Shown: positions 6,762-14,704 of the stretch, one piece after another
How the letters are laid out: each line of letters begins with the position of its first letter
Numbering within the stretch: the first letter of the stretch is position 1
Source: CAYPOY01 sp964412395
GTDB lineage: Bacteria; Chloroflexota; Anaerolineae; B4-G1
Reading direction: 5' to 3'
Length of the DNA: 25,826 nucleotides
Assembly: GCA_964412395.1 (NCBI GenBank)
Contig: CAYPOY010000030.1
Coordinates: forward strand, 1 to 25,826
The notes under the pieces: model-generated
The model's database searches: none
What the model saw: only the letters and a program-made list of their open reading frames with translations
Told to the model about the DNA's origin: nothing
Translations under genes and position numbers: made by a program

Positions 6762-8375
6762 CTACCAGCTTACCAACCTGCTGCCCACCAGGTAGATCGC
6801 CAACAACACGGCTCCGATCACTCCCTCCCACACCCAATTGGCTTGCTCGCCCCGCATCAGCGGGTTCATACCCTGGAGTTCCGCGCCGGTGAAGACGGCC
6901 AGGCCCACCAGTCCCACCGTCCAGTTGAAGATGCGACGTGGGGGCAGGTGGCCCCATATCGCTGAGTAGGCATAGAGCCCTGCCAACGCAATGAACGCGA
7001 GCGGCACACTCTTGGCCAGTCCGTCGTGGCCCGGCAGCCAGGGCAGCACCACGGCGTAGAACAGGGAGAGACCGAAGAAGGCAGCGGCTACCGGCCAGAA
7101 CATCGGTCGCCAGAAGATGGCAAGGGACACGAGGATGAACAGCCCGTAGAAGCCCAACGTCACCAGCACCATCTCGATGCGTTCGCTCAGCGGGAAGGTC
7201 AGCCACCGCATCGCATCGGACTTCCGGCGACTGGCGGCCAGATAGGCAGGGATGTCGCGGGCGCGGACCGGTCCCCAATGGACGCTCCACCCCGTTCCCT
7301 GCCGCACCCGCCGGCCATCTACTCCGCAGGCAGCCAGTTGCGGCAGTACAAGCGCGTGGTGGTCCACGACTCTCCCCACACCACTGCTCTTCACGGCGGC
7401 GATCACTTTTTCGGCGGTGAAGTAGCCACCTCCCGCCGCGCACCAGACGTTGATGCCGGCCGAGTCGGCCACCAGCAGCCAGCAGTCTACCCGTCCGTCC
7501 AGTTCCCGCACCACTCGCCGCACCGTCAGGTCGAAGTTGCCTGTCACCAGCACTGGCGCTCCCTGGTCAGGCTCGCCCACCCGGTAGAGGCCGGGTTGCA
7601 CCCTGGGGTAAGGGGGGATGATACGGAAGAAGACCGCCCACAGGTCTACCAGCAGCGAGCGCAGCGTGACCCTGTGGGCCAGGCGAGGGACCGGCGGCCA
7701 TTCGATGGGGGCTTTTTCTTCAAGGGCGGGCCGGGCGATGAAGAGTTGCAGGCTGCTCCCCAGGTACGAGGCAACGACCCGCGAGGTAAAGCCAGCGTCG
7801 GCCAGGCGGGCAGGGAACCCGCGCAGCGCATGGGTAGTAGTGCGGGTCAGTAGCCAGGTGGCGAGGGCCAATGGCAGCCGCACGGCGGCCCACGTCAGGT
7901 ATGCCAGCGTTCCCTCCGGCACAACCTCGTCGGCAATGGCGAGCCGGCCGCCAGGGGCGAGCAACCGGCGCGCCGCCCGCAGCACGTATCGTTGCTCGTC
8001 GGGTGGAAGTTCGCTGAAGACCAGCGTGCTGACGACGAGGTCGAAGGTTCCGGGAGGGAACTGGTCGGCAATGACCGAAGCATCAAGGTGGTGTAACTTG
8101 ACCTTCCCCTCCAGCCCCTCAGCAACGGTGCGCTCTCGCGCCACCTCTAGCATCGCGGGCGAGGTGTCCACGCCGACGACTGTCGCGCCCCGCCGGGCCA
8201 GCATCAGTGCCAGTGTCCCGGTGCCGCAGCCGATTTCGAGGACCCTCTCGCCTGCGCGCACCGTCTCGGCGATGTGCTCCTTCACGCGCGCGTCGCGTCC
8301 CAGCGTCAGCAGCCTGATGCCACGGTCATAGTCGGCCGGGGTAGTCTCCAGCCACTTCATGAAGACGGTGGCCAC
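6762..8375 (-). CDS. SAM methyltransferase fused to an HgcA-like corrinoid membrane protein
   Basis: Three domains are visible in 537 residues. Residues 1-215 are a class I SAM methyltransferase (VLEIGCGTGTLAL at 45-57, acidic VVGVD ending at Asp70, later APGGRLAIADE). Residues 255-385 resemble the corrinoid-binding domain of HgcA and CFeSP/CdhD proteins, with PGLYRVGEP, PVLVTGN, then cap-helix NVWCAAGG (309-316) followed by VLPQL and WGPVRARDIPAYL. Residues 398-537 contain five hydrophobic helices, with FTGAEL preceding the last, as in HgcA. In HgcA the cap-helix cysteine (here Cys312) ligates cobalt and the motif ends in Lys; here it ends in Gly. The likely chemistry is methyl transfer from SAM via the corrinoid to an unknown acceptor at the membrane. 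The GTG start at 8375 has GAGGAG six bases upstream. A family called corrinoid-protein-associated methyltransferase (CpaM) may match the N-terminal part; I cannot check this. Confidence 0.85.
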   Translation of the reverse strand: MATVFMKWLETTPADYDRGIRLLTLGRDARVKEHIAETVRAGERVLEIGCGTGTLALMLARRGATVVGVDTSPAMLEVARERTVAEGLEGKVKLHHLDASVIADQFPPGTFDLVVSTLVFSELPPDEQRYVLRAARRLLAPGGRLAIADEVVPEGTLAYLTWAAVRLPLALATWLLTRTTTHALRGFPARLADAGFTSRVVASYLGSSLQLFIARPALEEKAPIEWPPVPRLAHRVTLRSLLVDLWAVFFRIIPPYPRVQPGLYRVGEPDQGAPVLVTGNFDLTVRRVVRELDGRVDCWLLVADSAGINVWCAAGGGYFTAEKVIAAVKSSGVGRVVDHHALVLPQLAACGVDGRRVRQGTGWSVHWGPVRARDIPAYLAASRRKSDAMRWLTFPLSERIEMVLVTLGFYGLFILVSLAIFWRPMFWPVAAAFFGLSLFYAVVLPWLPGHDGLAKSVPLAFIALAGLYAYSAIWGHLPPRRIFNWTVGLVGLAVFTGAELQGMNPLMRGEQANWVWEGVIGAVLLAIYLVGSRLVSW

Positions 8376-8378
8376 GGG

Positions 8379-8525
8379 CTACTCCTCGTTCCTTTCCTTC
8401 TCCGTCTTCTTCTTCTCCTCCTGCCGCTCGATGAGTTCATGTATTTCCCATTCCAACTTCTGCCCGGCGGCGAGAATGTCGAGGAGTTGATCTTCGACCT
8501 CCTGATCGCCCTTGGATTGTGTACT
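8379..8525 (-). CDS. Possible small charged protein between the hydrolase and HgcA-like genes
   Basis: In the gap between two operon genes there is an open frame ending with TAG at 8381-8379. Its last 40 or so residues look like a real amphipathic helix: VEDQLLDILAAGQKLEWEIH, then an acidic/basic tail of Glu, Lys and Arg. A strong AGGAGG sits at the beginning (about 8484-8479), but no ATG, GTG or TTG follows at the right distance in this frame. The only in-frame TTG (8456) would give 25 residues. The 3' end carries the ribosome binding site of the HgcA-like gene. It may be a small cytosolic partner or regulator, or simply a spacer; the start given is only the limit set by the upstream stop codon. 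Confidence 0.35.
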   Translation of the reverse strand, partial: STQSKGDQEVEDQLLDILAAGQKLEWEIHELIERQEEKKKTEKERNEE

Positions 8526-9207
8526 ACAATTCGTAACTCTCGCCGGGTTCGAGCACGATCGGTTCGGCAGACGTTTCGGCCTGTACCCGCTCGGCCCAGG
8601 CGTGGGGATTCTGCGCGATGACGTCAAACGTATTGTAATGGATGGGGATGACAACGCGGGGTTCGATCAACTTAACCGCCCGTAGTGCGTCGTCCGGTCC
8701 CATCGTGAAATTGTCTCCGATGGGTAGGGCGGCCAGGTCAATCTCCTCCTCGCCGATGAGACGCATGCTGTAAAAAAGCCCGGTGTCACCGGCCAGGTAG
8801 ATTTTCTTGTTCTCGGTAGTCAGCAGCAGACCGCAGGGGTTGCCGCCGTAGGATCCGTCAGGCAGGCTGGAGCCGTGATGGGCGATAGTCAACTTGAGGT
8901 AACCAAAGGGGTGTTGAAACCCGCCGCCGATGTGTTGGGCATGGATGTGGGACACACCCTGGGCCTGGAGCCAGTTGCAGATCTCGAAATTGGAGATGAC
9001 CAGTGCCCCGGTGCGTTTGGCGATAGTGACTGTGTCGCCAATGTGGTCGCCGTGGCCATGGGTGACCAGGATGTAGTCTGCCTCGATGGCATCGGCTGAG
9101 ATGGGGGTGAAGGGGTTGCCGGTGAGGAATGGATCCACCAGGACTTGTGTGCCCCCGACGTTCAAAGCGAAAACAGAGTGTCCATACCAGGTCAGTTTGA
9201 TGGTCAT
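8524..9207 (-). CDS. UPF0173 family metal-dependent hydrolase
   Basis: This 227-residue protein has the metallo-beta-lactamase fold signature of the UPF0173 (YtkL-like) family: N-terminal KLTWYGHSVF, metal-binding THGHGDHIGD near residues 49-58, further ligands in IAHHGS and AGDTG, and the terminal IPIHYNTF. Length fits the family, whose members bind two metal ions; their physiological substrate is not established. The ATG at 9207 is preceded by AGGAGG seven bases upstream, an excellent ribosome binding site. It is the first gene behind the promoter at 9329-9357 and leads into the HgcA-like operon, so it could hydrolyse a product or precursor of that pathway, although this is only positional inference. 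Confidence 0.93.
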   Translation of the reverse strand: MTIKLTWYGHSVFALNVGGTQVLVDPFLTGNPFTPISADAIEADYILVTHGHGDHIGDTVTIAKRTGALVISNFEICNWLQAQGVSHIHAQHIGGGFQHPFGYLKLTIAHHGSSLPDGSYGGNPCGLLLTTENKKIYLAGDTGLFYSMRLIGEEEIDLAALPIGDNFTMGPDDALRAVKLIEPRVVIPIHYNTFDVIAQNPHAWAERVQAETSAEPIVLEPGESYEL

Positions 9208-9328
9208 ATTTCTTCCTCCTCATATTTACTAAATGCAATGGCGATCGTTCAAGATAACACAGGGGATGCGCTCACTCCGGATGCTGTGATGGAGAACTGA
9301 GACGAGCCTGTGCTCTCTGGTGTGGATA

Positions 9329-9357
9329 AGTATAGCCTATGGGCAGAGAGATGTCAA
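9329..9357 (-). promoter_or_regulatory. Consensus promoter of the hydrolase/HgcA-like operon
   Basis: On the minus strand a perfect TTGACA (9357-9352) and TATACT (9334-9329) are separated by 17 bases. The predicted start is near 9322, leaving a leader of about 115 bases before the ATG at 9207. It diverges from the sigma-factor promoter about 60 bases away. Confidence 0.8.
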
Positions 9358-9418
9358 TTTGCGCGTGGACTGGTGGCAATATGACATTGATAATGTCCCA
9401 GATAGGCAATCTGGGGGG

Positions 9419-9448
9419 TTGACAAGTAGCATGGAAATGTGGTATAGT
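9419..9448 (+). promoter_or_regulatory. Promoter of the primary sigma factor gene
   Basis: TTGACA (9419-9424) and TATAGT (9443-9448) are separated by 18 bases, upstream of the sigma factor ATG at 9551. The predicted start is near 9455, giving a leader of roughly 95 bases in which I see no clear regulatory structure. Confidence 0.75.
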
Positions 9449-9550
9449 AACACTTGGGGAGACGTTACCCTGCTACTCGATCAGACACGGGAGCGCATTG
9501 CCTGACCCGTAGACGTCAAGCACTGTGCTCCTTAGATCACTGAGTGAAAG

Positions 9551-10753
<1,203 letters not shown>

Positions 10754-10784
10754 CGGCCTGCTGCCGCAGTTACCCTCACCAGAC

Positions 10785-10828
10785 CACGGAGCGAGGCCTC
10801 GGGTACGTACTCGGGGCCTCGCTCTGTG
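10785..10828 (+). terminator. Long hairpin after the sigma factor gene
   Basis: CACGGAGCGAGGCC (10785-10798) pairs with GGCCTCGCTCTGTG (10815-10828) through 14 bp including one G-U. It lies 30 bases after the stop codon. No T-run follows, so intrinsic termination may be weak. The outer flanks (CCCTCACC before, GGGAGAGGG after) resemble the ends of the palindrome at 2225-2266, so it may be a derived repeat. Confidence 0.55.
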
Positions 10829-10857
10829 TGGGAGAGGGAATTTAGAAAGGTCTCTGT

Positions 10858-10886
10858 TTGCAGCCTCTTCCCTTGTGTGTTAGAAT
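10858..10886 (+). promoter_or_regulatory. Promoter of the complex-I-like membrane module
   Basis: TTGCAG (10858-10863) and TAGAAT (10881-10886) are separated by 17 bases. The predicted start (about 10893) coincides with the first base of a hairpin, so the transcript would begin in a stem-loop. Confidence 0.5.
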
Positions 10887-10891
10887 AACCA

Positions 10892-10918
10892 AGCGTGCTG
10901 GAGGTGTGCCAGCACGCT
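10892..10918 (+). promoter_or_regulatory. 5'-terminal leader hairpin before the first module gene
   Basis: AGCGTGCTGG (10892-10901) and CCAGCACGCT (10909-10918) form a perfect 10-bp stem with a 7-base loop, ending 8 bases before the ATG at 10927. The only ribosome-binding-like GGAGG is at the loop side of the hairpin, too far from the ATG for normal use. It may stabilise the mRNA end or modulate translation. Confidence 0.45.
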
Positions 10919-10926
10919 GATGTCCA

Positions 10927-12603
10927 ATGTCATTGCTCCCTGTTCTCACGATCATCCTGCCACTGCTGGGCGCAGGTGGGACGCTTGGGTTAGCCCTCGT
11001 GCCCCGTGTTCGCCCCTATACTCGCTACATCGCCCTGACGGCGGTTAGCCTCACCACTGCCCTGATCCTGACGTCCAGATGGATGGAGCCAGTGGTAATG
11101 ATCCCCTCCTTGTGGCAACCTTCACTGCTGTTTGGGGCCACACTGAAGCTGCAGAGTGACGCCACTGTACAGCCTTTGGCTTTAGCCCTGGCGCTGGTGA
11201 CTTGTAGCGCGGCCCTCGTAGAACTCAGTCGCACGCTTGAACCCCGCCCTCAGCTCTCGGCTACATTGCTGGCTTTGCTCGCTGCCGGTCTTGTAGCCTT
11301 ATGGGCGGCCAACATTCTTACACTGGTCATCAGTTGGGCTATCTATGACCTACTACAGGCCGCGGGTCACATCGCAGCCGGGGGCTCGGCGCGGACGGCT
11401 ATTCGTGGCATGATCCTGGGCAGTCTAGCGACGCTGCTCCTCTGGGGTGGGACGCTACTGTCCGACGGTAGAGCGGGCAGCGAGCTGTGGTCATTAATGA
11501 CTCTCGGTGGCGCGCAACTGACGCTGTGGGTAGTGGCTGGCATTCTGCGGTTGTGGATGTACCCGTTTCACCTCTCCGCTTCAGACGACCTTGACACTAC
11601 TCCATCTCTCGCCGCGCCGCTTCTTCTGGGTCCTATCGTGGGCTGGGGCCTGTGGCTCCATCTCGCCACTGCAAGCGGCGGCTTTATCCCCGGCGGTACG
11701 TGGGTGCTGACCCTGGCGGCGGTCAACCTGGCCCTGGGTGGCTTCCTGGCCTGGTCTTGCGAGTCCCCGAGCCATATATTGCCGTGGATCGGGATGGCGG
11801 CAACTGGGGTGGTGCTGCTGGCCGCAGGACTGGCGGGGGAGAGCGCCGCAGCCGTCATTGCCGCTGGTAGTGTAGCCTGGGCGTTGGGAGTAGCTGTGCT
11901 CTTTCTGAAAAATGGTCTGGGCGATGGCCTGCAACGAGCGGCTCTATGGTGGAGTATCCCCTCGCTGGTCGGAGCGTTGGCGCTGCTGGGAGTTCCCCTC
12001 ACGTTAGGATTTGTGATAGAGGCGACCCTGATCGGAGGGCTCACGCAGGGAGGCCACATGGGATGGGGGGGAGCGTTTTTTTTCGGGAATTTGTTCCTGG
12101 TCCCATCGCTGGCGCGTTGGCTGCTGATGATCCCTCCCCCAGCCCCTCCCCGAAGCGGGGAGGGGAGCCCCCCCCGCCCTCGCAGGGAAGGGGGCCGGGG
12201 GGTCAGGACCGTGGCGCGTGGGGTCGGGCTGGGATTGCCGGCGCTGCTGCTGATTGTGGCTGGCCTGCACCCGTCGCTCCTGGTCGGTGATGTTCCGGTT
12301 CCCTCGCTGAGCCTATTATTCGCGATGCCGGGCCTGATGGGGTGGTTGTTGTGGGCGGTCTCGCTCGCCTGTGGGGGAGTGCTTGCCTGGCAGGAAGGAG
12401 CCTTACGCCCCAGGATAGAACTGTTGCTCAGCGCGATTTATGATTTGTTGCATCTAGAGTGGCTCTATAGCGCGGTGGCAGGGGCATTGGATCGGGGGGT
12501 GAGCGTGCTCCGGGTAGCCGACGAAGTAACGGGAGGCGCCGGGGCACTGCTGTGGTCGTGGTTGCTGTTCCTCCTTCTCCTGCTGGTATTGGGTGGGTTG
12601 TGA
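10927..12603 (+). CDS. NuoL/HyfB-like proton-translocating membrane subunit
   Basis: This 558-residue, very hydrophobic protein has about 14 helices and resembles the antiporter-like subunits of complex I and membrane hydrogenases (NuoL/M/N, HyfB/D/F, MrpA/D). The clearest anchor is the MYPFHLSASD segment (residues 211-220), equivalent to the PFH(T)WLPDA motif of that family. Key charges look altered: where NuoL has a glutamate in helix 5 (GWEGVG), this reads SWAIYDLL (136-143), and no lysine is visible after the PFH segment. Residues about 402-428 (PPPAPPRSGEG and on) are an in-frame palindromic repeat in a loop between helices. Its TGA stop overlaps the next ATG (TGATG). The subunit family is good; whether it pumps ions is open. 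Confidence 0.75.
   Translation: MSLLPVLTIILPLLGAGGTLGLALVPRVRPYTRYIALTAVSLTTALILTSRWMEPVVMIPSLWQPSLLFGATLKLQSDATVQPLALALALVTCSAALVELSRTLEPRPQLSATLLALLAAGLVALWAANILTLVISWAIYDLLQAAGHIAAGGSARTAIRGMILGSLATLLLWGGTLLSDGRAGSELWSLMTLGGAQLTLWVVAGILRLWMYPFHLSASDDLDTTPSLAAPLLLGPIVGWGLWLHLATASGGFIPGGTWVLTLAAVNLALGGFLAWSCESPSHILPWIGMAATGVVLLAAGLAGESAAAVIAAGSVAWALGVAVLFLKNGLGDGLQRAALWWSIPSLVGALALLGVPLTLGFVIEATLIGGLTQGGHMGWGGAFFFGNLFLVPSLARWLLMIPPPAPPRSGEGSPPRPRREGGRGVRTVARGVGLGLPALLLIVAGLHPSLLVGDVPVPSLSLLFAMPGLMGWLLWAVSLACGGVLAWQEGALRPRIELLLSAIYDLLHLEWLYSAVAGALDRGVSVLRVADEVTGGAGALLWSWLLFLLLLLVLGGL
12131..12206. repeat. Palindromic repeat inserted in frame within the NuoL-like gene
   Basis: CCCCTCCCC (12143-12151) and GGGGAGGGG (12157-12165) form a perfect 9-bp hairpin, followed by a second arm pair (CCCGCCCTCGC / GGGAAGGGGGC). 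Composition and layout match the element at 2225-2266. The reading frame continues through it as about 25 Pro/Arg/Gly-rich residues. Confidence 0.7.
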
Positions 12604-13268
12604 TGCCAACGCTGGTAGACCTCTTGGCGCGCGTTTCATTCCTGGCCGCGATGCCTGCTGTGGCTGGTGTACTTGTCACAGCCGGACTCTTGGTCGTCAG
12701 CCGAGAGTGGCGGCTGAACGTAATCGCCCTCGCCGTGCAGTACTTTTTCGTGGTATTGCTGTTGACCCGGCTGATCCGGCTGGAGGTGGCCGCTGTCAAG
12801 GGGTTGATCGGGTGGATGATTTGCATGGTGTTCTACTTGACCGAGCGGCGGGCCAGTGTACTTGAGCAGTCCCCGGCTGCTGAAGGCACGGCGGTTTCGA
12901 GGCGCTGGCCCCGCTGGGTTATGTCGGCTCGAGCGTCGTTTTCCCTGCTAGCTGGGCTGTTAGTCTCCGTGGCGGCGTACACAGCCGCGCTGCGTATTCC
13001 CTTGCCCGAAGTCCCAACCGACATCACGCTGGCCTGTTACCTGTTGGTCGGGCTTGGACTGTTGCTGATTGGGCTGAGTGAGGCACCGATGCAGGTGGGG
13101 GTAGGATTGCTAACTTTTCTATCGGGTTTTGACCTTTTCTACGTTGCTCTGGAGCCAAGCCTGGCAGTGACCGGGCTGCTTGGTGCCGTTAGTTTTCTCA
13201 TTGCGTTGGCAACAGCCTATCTAAGAGTAGCTCAGATTGCCGCTGGCGGTGAGGAGAGGAACCCGTGA
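12603..13268 (+). CDS. HyfE-like membrane subunit
   Basis: This is a 221-residue membrane protein with about seven hydrophobic helices and no obvious soluble domain. The size (HyfE of E. coli is about 216 residues) and its place between two antiporter-like subunits match HyfE of hydrogenase-4-type complexes, whose C-terminal part resembles NuoK/MrpC. I infer the identity from size, helix pattern and context more than from a motif. The ATG at 12603 overlaps the stop of the upstream gene, and the end overlaps the next GTG by four bases, so all three genes are translationally coupled. A longer frame starting at 12552 would run into the upstream gene and is not needed. Confidence 0.65.
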   Translation: MPTLVDLLARVSFLAAMPAVAGVLVTAGLLVVSREWRLNVIALAVQYFFVVLLLTRLIRLEVAAVKGLIGWMICMVFYLTERRASVLEQSPAAEGTAVSRRWPRWVMSARASFSLLAGLLVSVAAYTAALRIPLPEVPTDITLACYLLVGLGLLLIGLSEAPMQVGVGLLTFLSGFDLFYVALEPSLAVTGLLGAVSFLIALATAYLRVAQIAAGGEERNP

Positions 13269-14692
13269 TCGCAGGGCCTCTTTTGCTGCTGATCCTTCCG
13301 CTGGCGATGGCAGGTATCGTGTACATCCTGCTCCGGTGGAAATCCTTGTCGGCACTGCTGGCCGTTGGCACGGCGTTGGTGTTGGGTATCGTGGTCGGCA
13401 CGCTGCCGCTGGATCAACCGGTGCGTTTTTGGGGAGGCCGTGAGATCGCGTTGGGCGAGGTGGTGACCTTATTCGGACGCGAGTTGATCCTGGATCAGGC
13501 CGACCGGATGGCGATGGCGTTCCTGTTCTTTACATCCGCTGGTCTTTTTTTCTTGGCGTGGCACAGTGCGCCGCATTCTTTGCTCTTCCCGATGGGCCTG
13601 AGCATGCTCAGCCTGCTGAGTGGGGCGTTGCTGATCCGACCTTTTATCTATGCTGCCCTGCTCATTGAGATTGCCGCTGCTCTCTCCGTATTTGCACTGC
13701 AAGCTGAGGGAGGGGCACCCACTCGAGGTGGGCTGCGCTACCTGACGTTCACCACCCTCGCTCTGCCTGGGTTGTTGGTCACCCACTGGCTGCTGGAGCG
13801 GTATACGCTGACGCCGGACGATACGGGATTGCTCAGTATGGCCGCTACCTTGTTGGCCCTCTCATTCGCGTTGCTGTTGGGTGTTGTGCCTTTCCACACC
13901 TGGGTGCCGGCTGTCGCCGGCGACAGTGTGCCTCTGGCAGGCACTTTTGTTCTCACCGTCGGCAATGGGGCAGTCTGGTTCCTGCTGCTTGATTTCCTGG
14001 AAACCTATCCCTGGCTCAGCAGCCATCCTCGTTTTATATCCCTCGTCTTCAGCGCAGGTGTGGCGATGGTTGTTGTGGGGGGGTTGCTTGCGCCATCTCA
14101 GCGTCGTCTGGGACCGCTGATAGGGTACGCTGTGTTGGTAGATAGCGGCGCTGCACTCATCGCCCTCGGAATGAATAGCAAGCTGGGGTTGACGCTGACC
14201 CTCCTGTCGCTGTTGATGCGTCCCTTTGGTCTGGCCCTCATGGCAACCAGCCTGAGTGGTCTGCGGGCGCACAGTGGCGGTGATGATGATTTCGATGCGC
14301 TGCGCGGGTTGGGGTGGAAAGCGCCGTGGAGTACGGCAGCGCTGATCTTCGGGGGGCTTTCGGTTGCAGGGTTGCCGGTCAGCGCTGGCTTCGTCTGGCG
14401 CTGGGCCCTCTGTCGCGCACTGGCGCCATCCAGCCCAGGCTCCGCGTTGCTTCTCCTCCTGGCGGGATTGGGCGTGATGGTCGGTGTGTGGCGAGGACTG
14501 TCCGTTCTCCTGGTGCGCCCCCGCTCACCGGAGAATTGCAGTGTTATCTCCTTGGGCTCCTCTGAAAGTTGGCTGACGGCGGTAGTCGTGACTATCGCAA
14601 TACTGAGCTGCATTGGGGTTGGGCTCTTCCCACAGGCCCTTGCGCCGCTGGTGGTCCGCCTGGTGGAGACCTATACTTTCTTCACCCCTTGA
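13265..14692 (+). CDS. NuoN/NuoM/HyfF-like antiporter subunit
   Basis: This is a 475-residue protein with about 14 helices. Segment GVVPFHTWVP (about 206-215) is the family motif of NuoM/NuoN/HyfF subunits, and ALLIEIAAALSVFAL contains a membrane glutamate (Glu135) where complex-I subunits have their helix-5 glutamate. The lysine that normally follows the PFHTW motif is missing: the equivalent stretch reads LTVGNGAVWF. The start is GTG at 13265, overlapping the upstream stop as GTGA. No NADH-, quinone- or hydrogen-binding subunit is encoded nearby, so this module either completes a complex encoded elsewhere or works as a cation/proton antiporter. rarA begins 12 bases after the stop and may be co-transcribed. 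Confidence 0.78.
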   Translation: MIAGPLLLLILPLAMAGIVYILLRWKSLSALLAVGTALVLGIVVGTLPLDQPVRFWGGREIALGEVVTLFGRELILDQADRMAMAFLFFTSAGLFFLAWHSAPHSLLFPMGLSMLSLLSGALLIRPFIYAALLIEIAAALSVFALQAEGGAPTRGGLRYLTFTTLALPGLLVTHWLLERYTLTPDDTGLLSMAATLLALSFALLLGVVPFHTWVPAVAGDSVPLAGTFVLTVGNGAVWFLLLDFLETYPWLSSHPRFISLVFSAGVAMVVVGGLLAPSQRRLGPLIGYAVLVDSGAALIALGMNSKLGLTLTLLSLLMRPFGLALMATSLSGLRAHSGGDDDFDALRGLGWKAPWSTAALIFGGLSVAGLPVSAGFVWRWALCRALAPSSPGSALLLLLAGLGVMVGVWRGLSVLLVRPRSPENCSVISLGSSESWLTAVVVTIAILSCIGVGLFPQALAPLVVRLVETYTFFTP

Positions 14693-14704
14693 GTGGTTTC
14701 GGCG

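Noticed and set aside
6445..7443. Apparent 333-residue N-terminal extension of the MFS reading frame
   Set aside because: It is rich in Arg, Gly and Pro and lies over the ferredoxin and the HgcA-like gene in another frame; the MFS protein has a natural ATG and ribosome binding site at 6444.
6480..8375. Calling the pair bona fide mercury-methylation hgcAB
   Set aside because: The cap-helix lysine, one cluster ligand and the HgcB C-terminal cysteines are missing, and the protein carries an extra methyltransferase domain, so I do not give the gene symbols.
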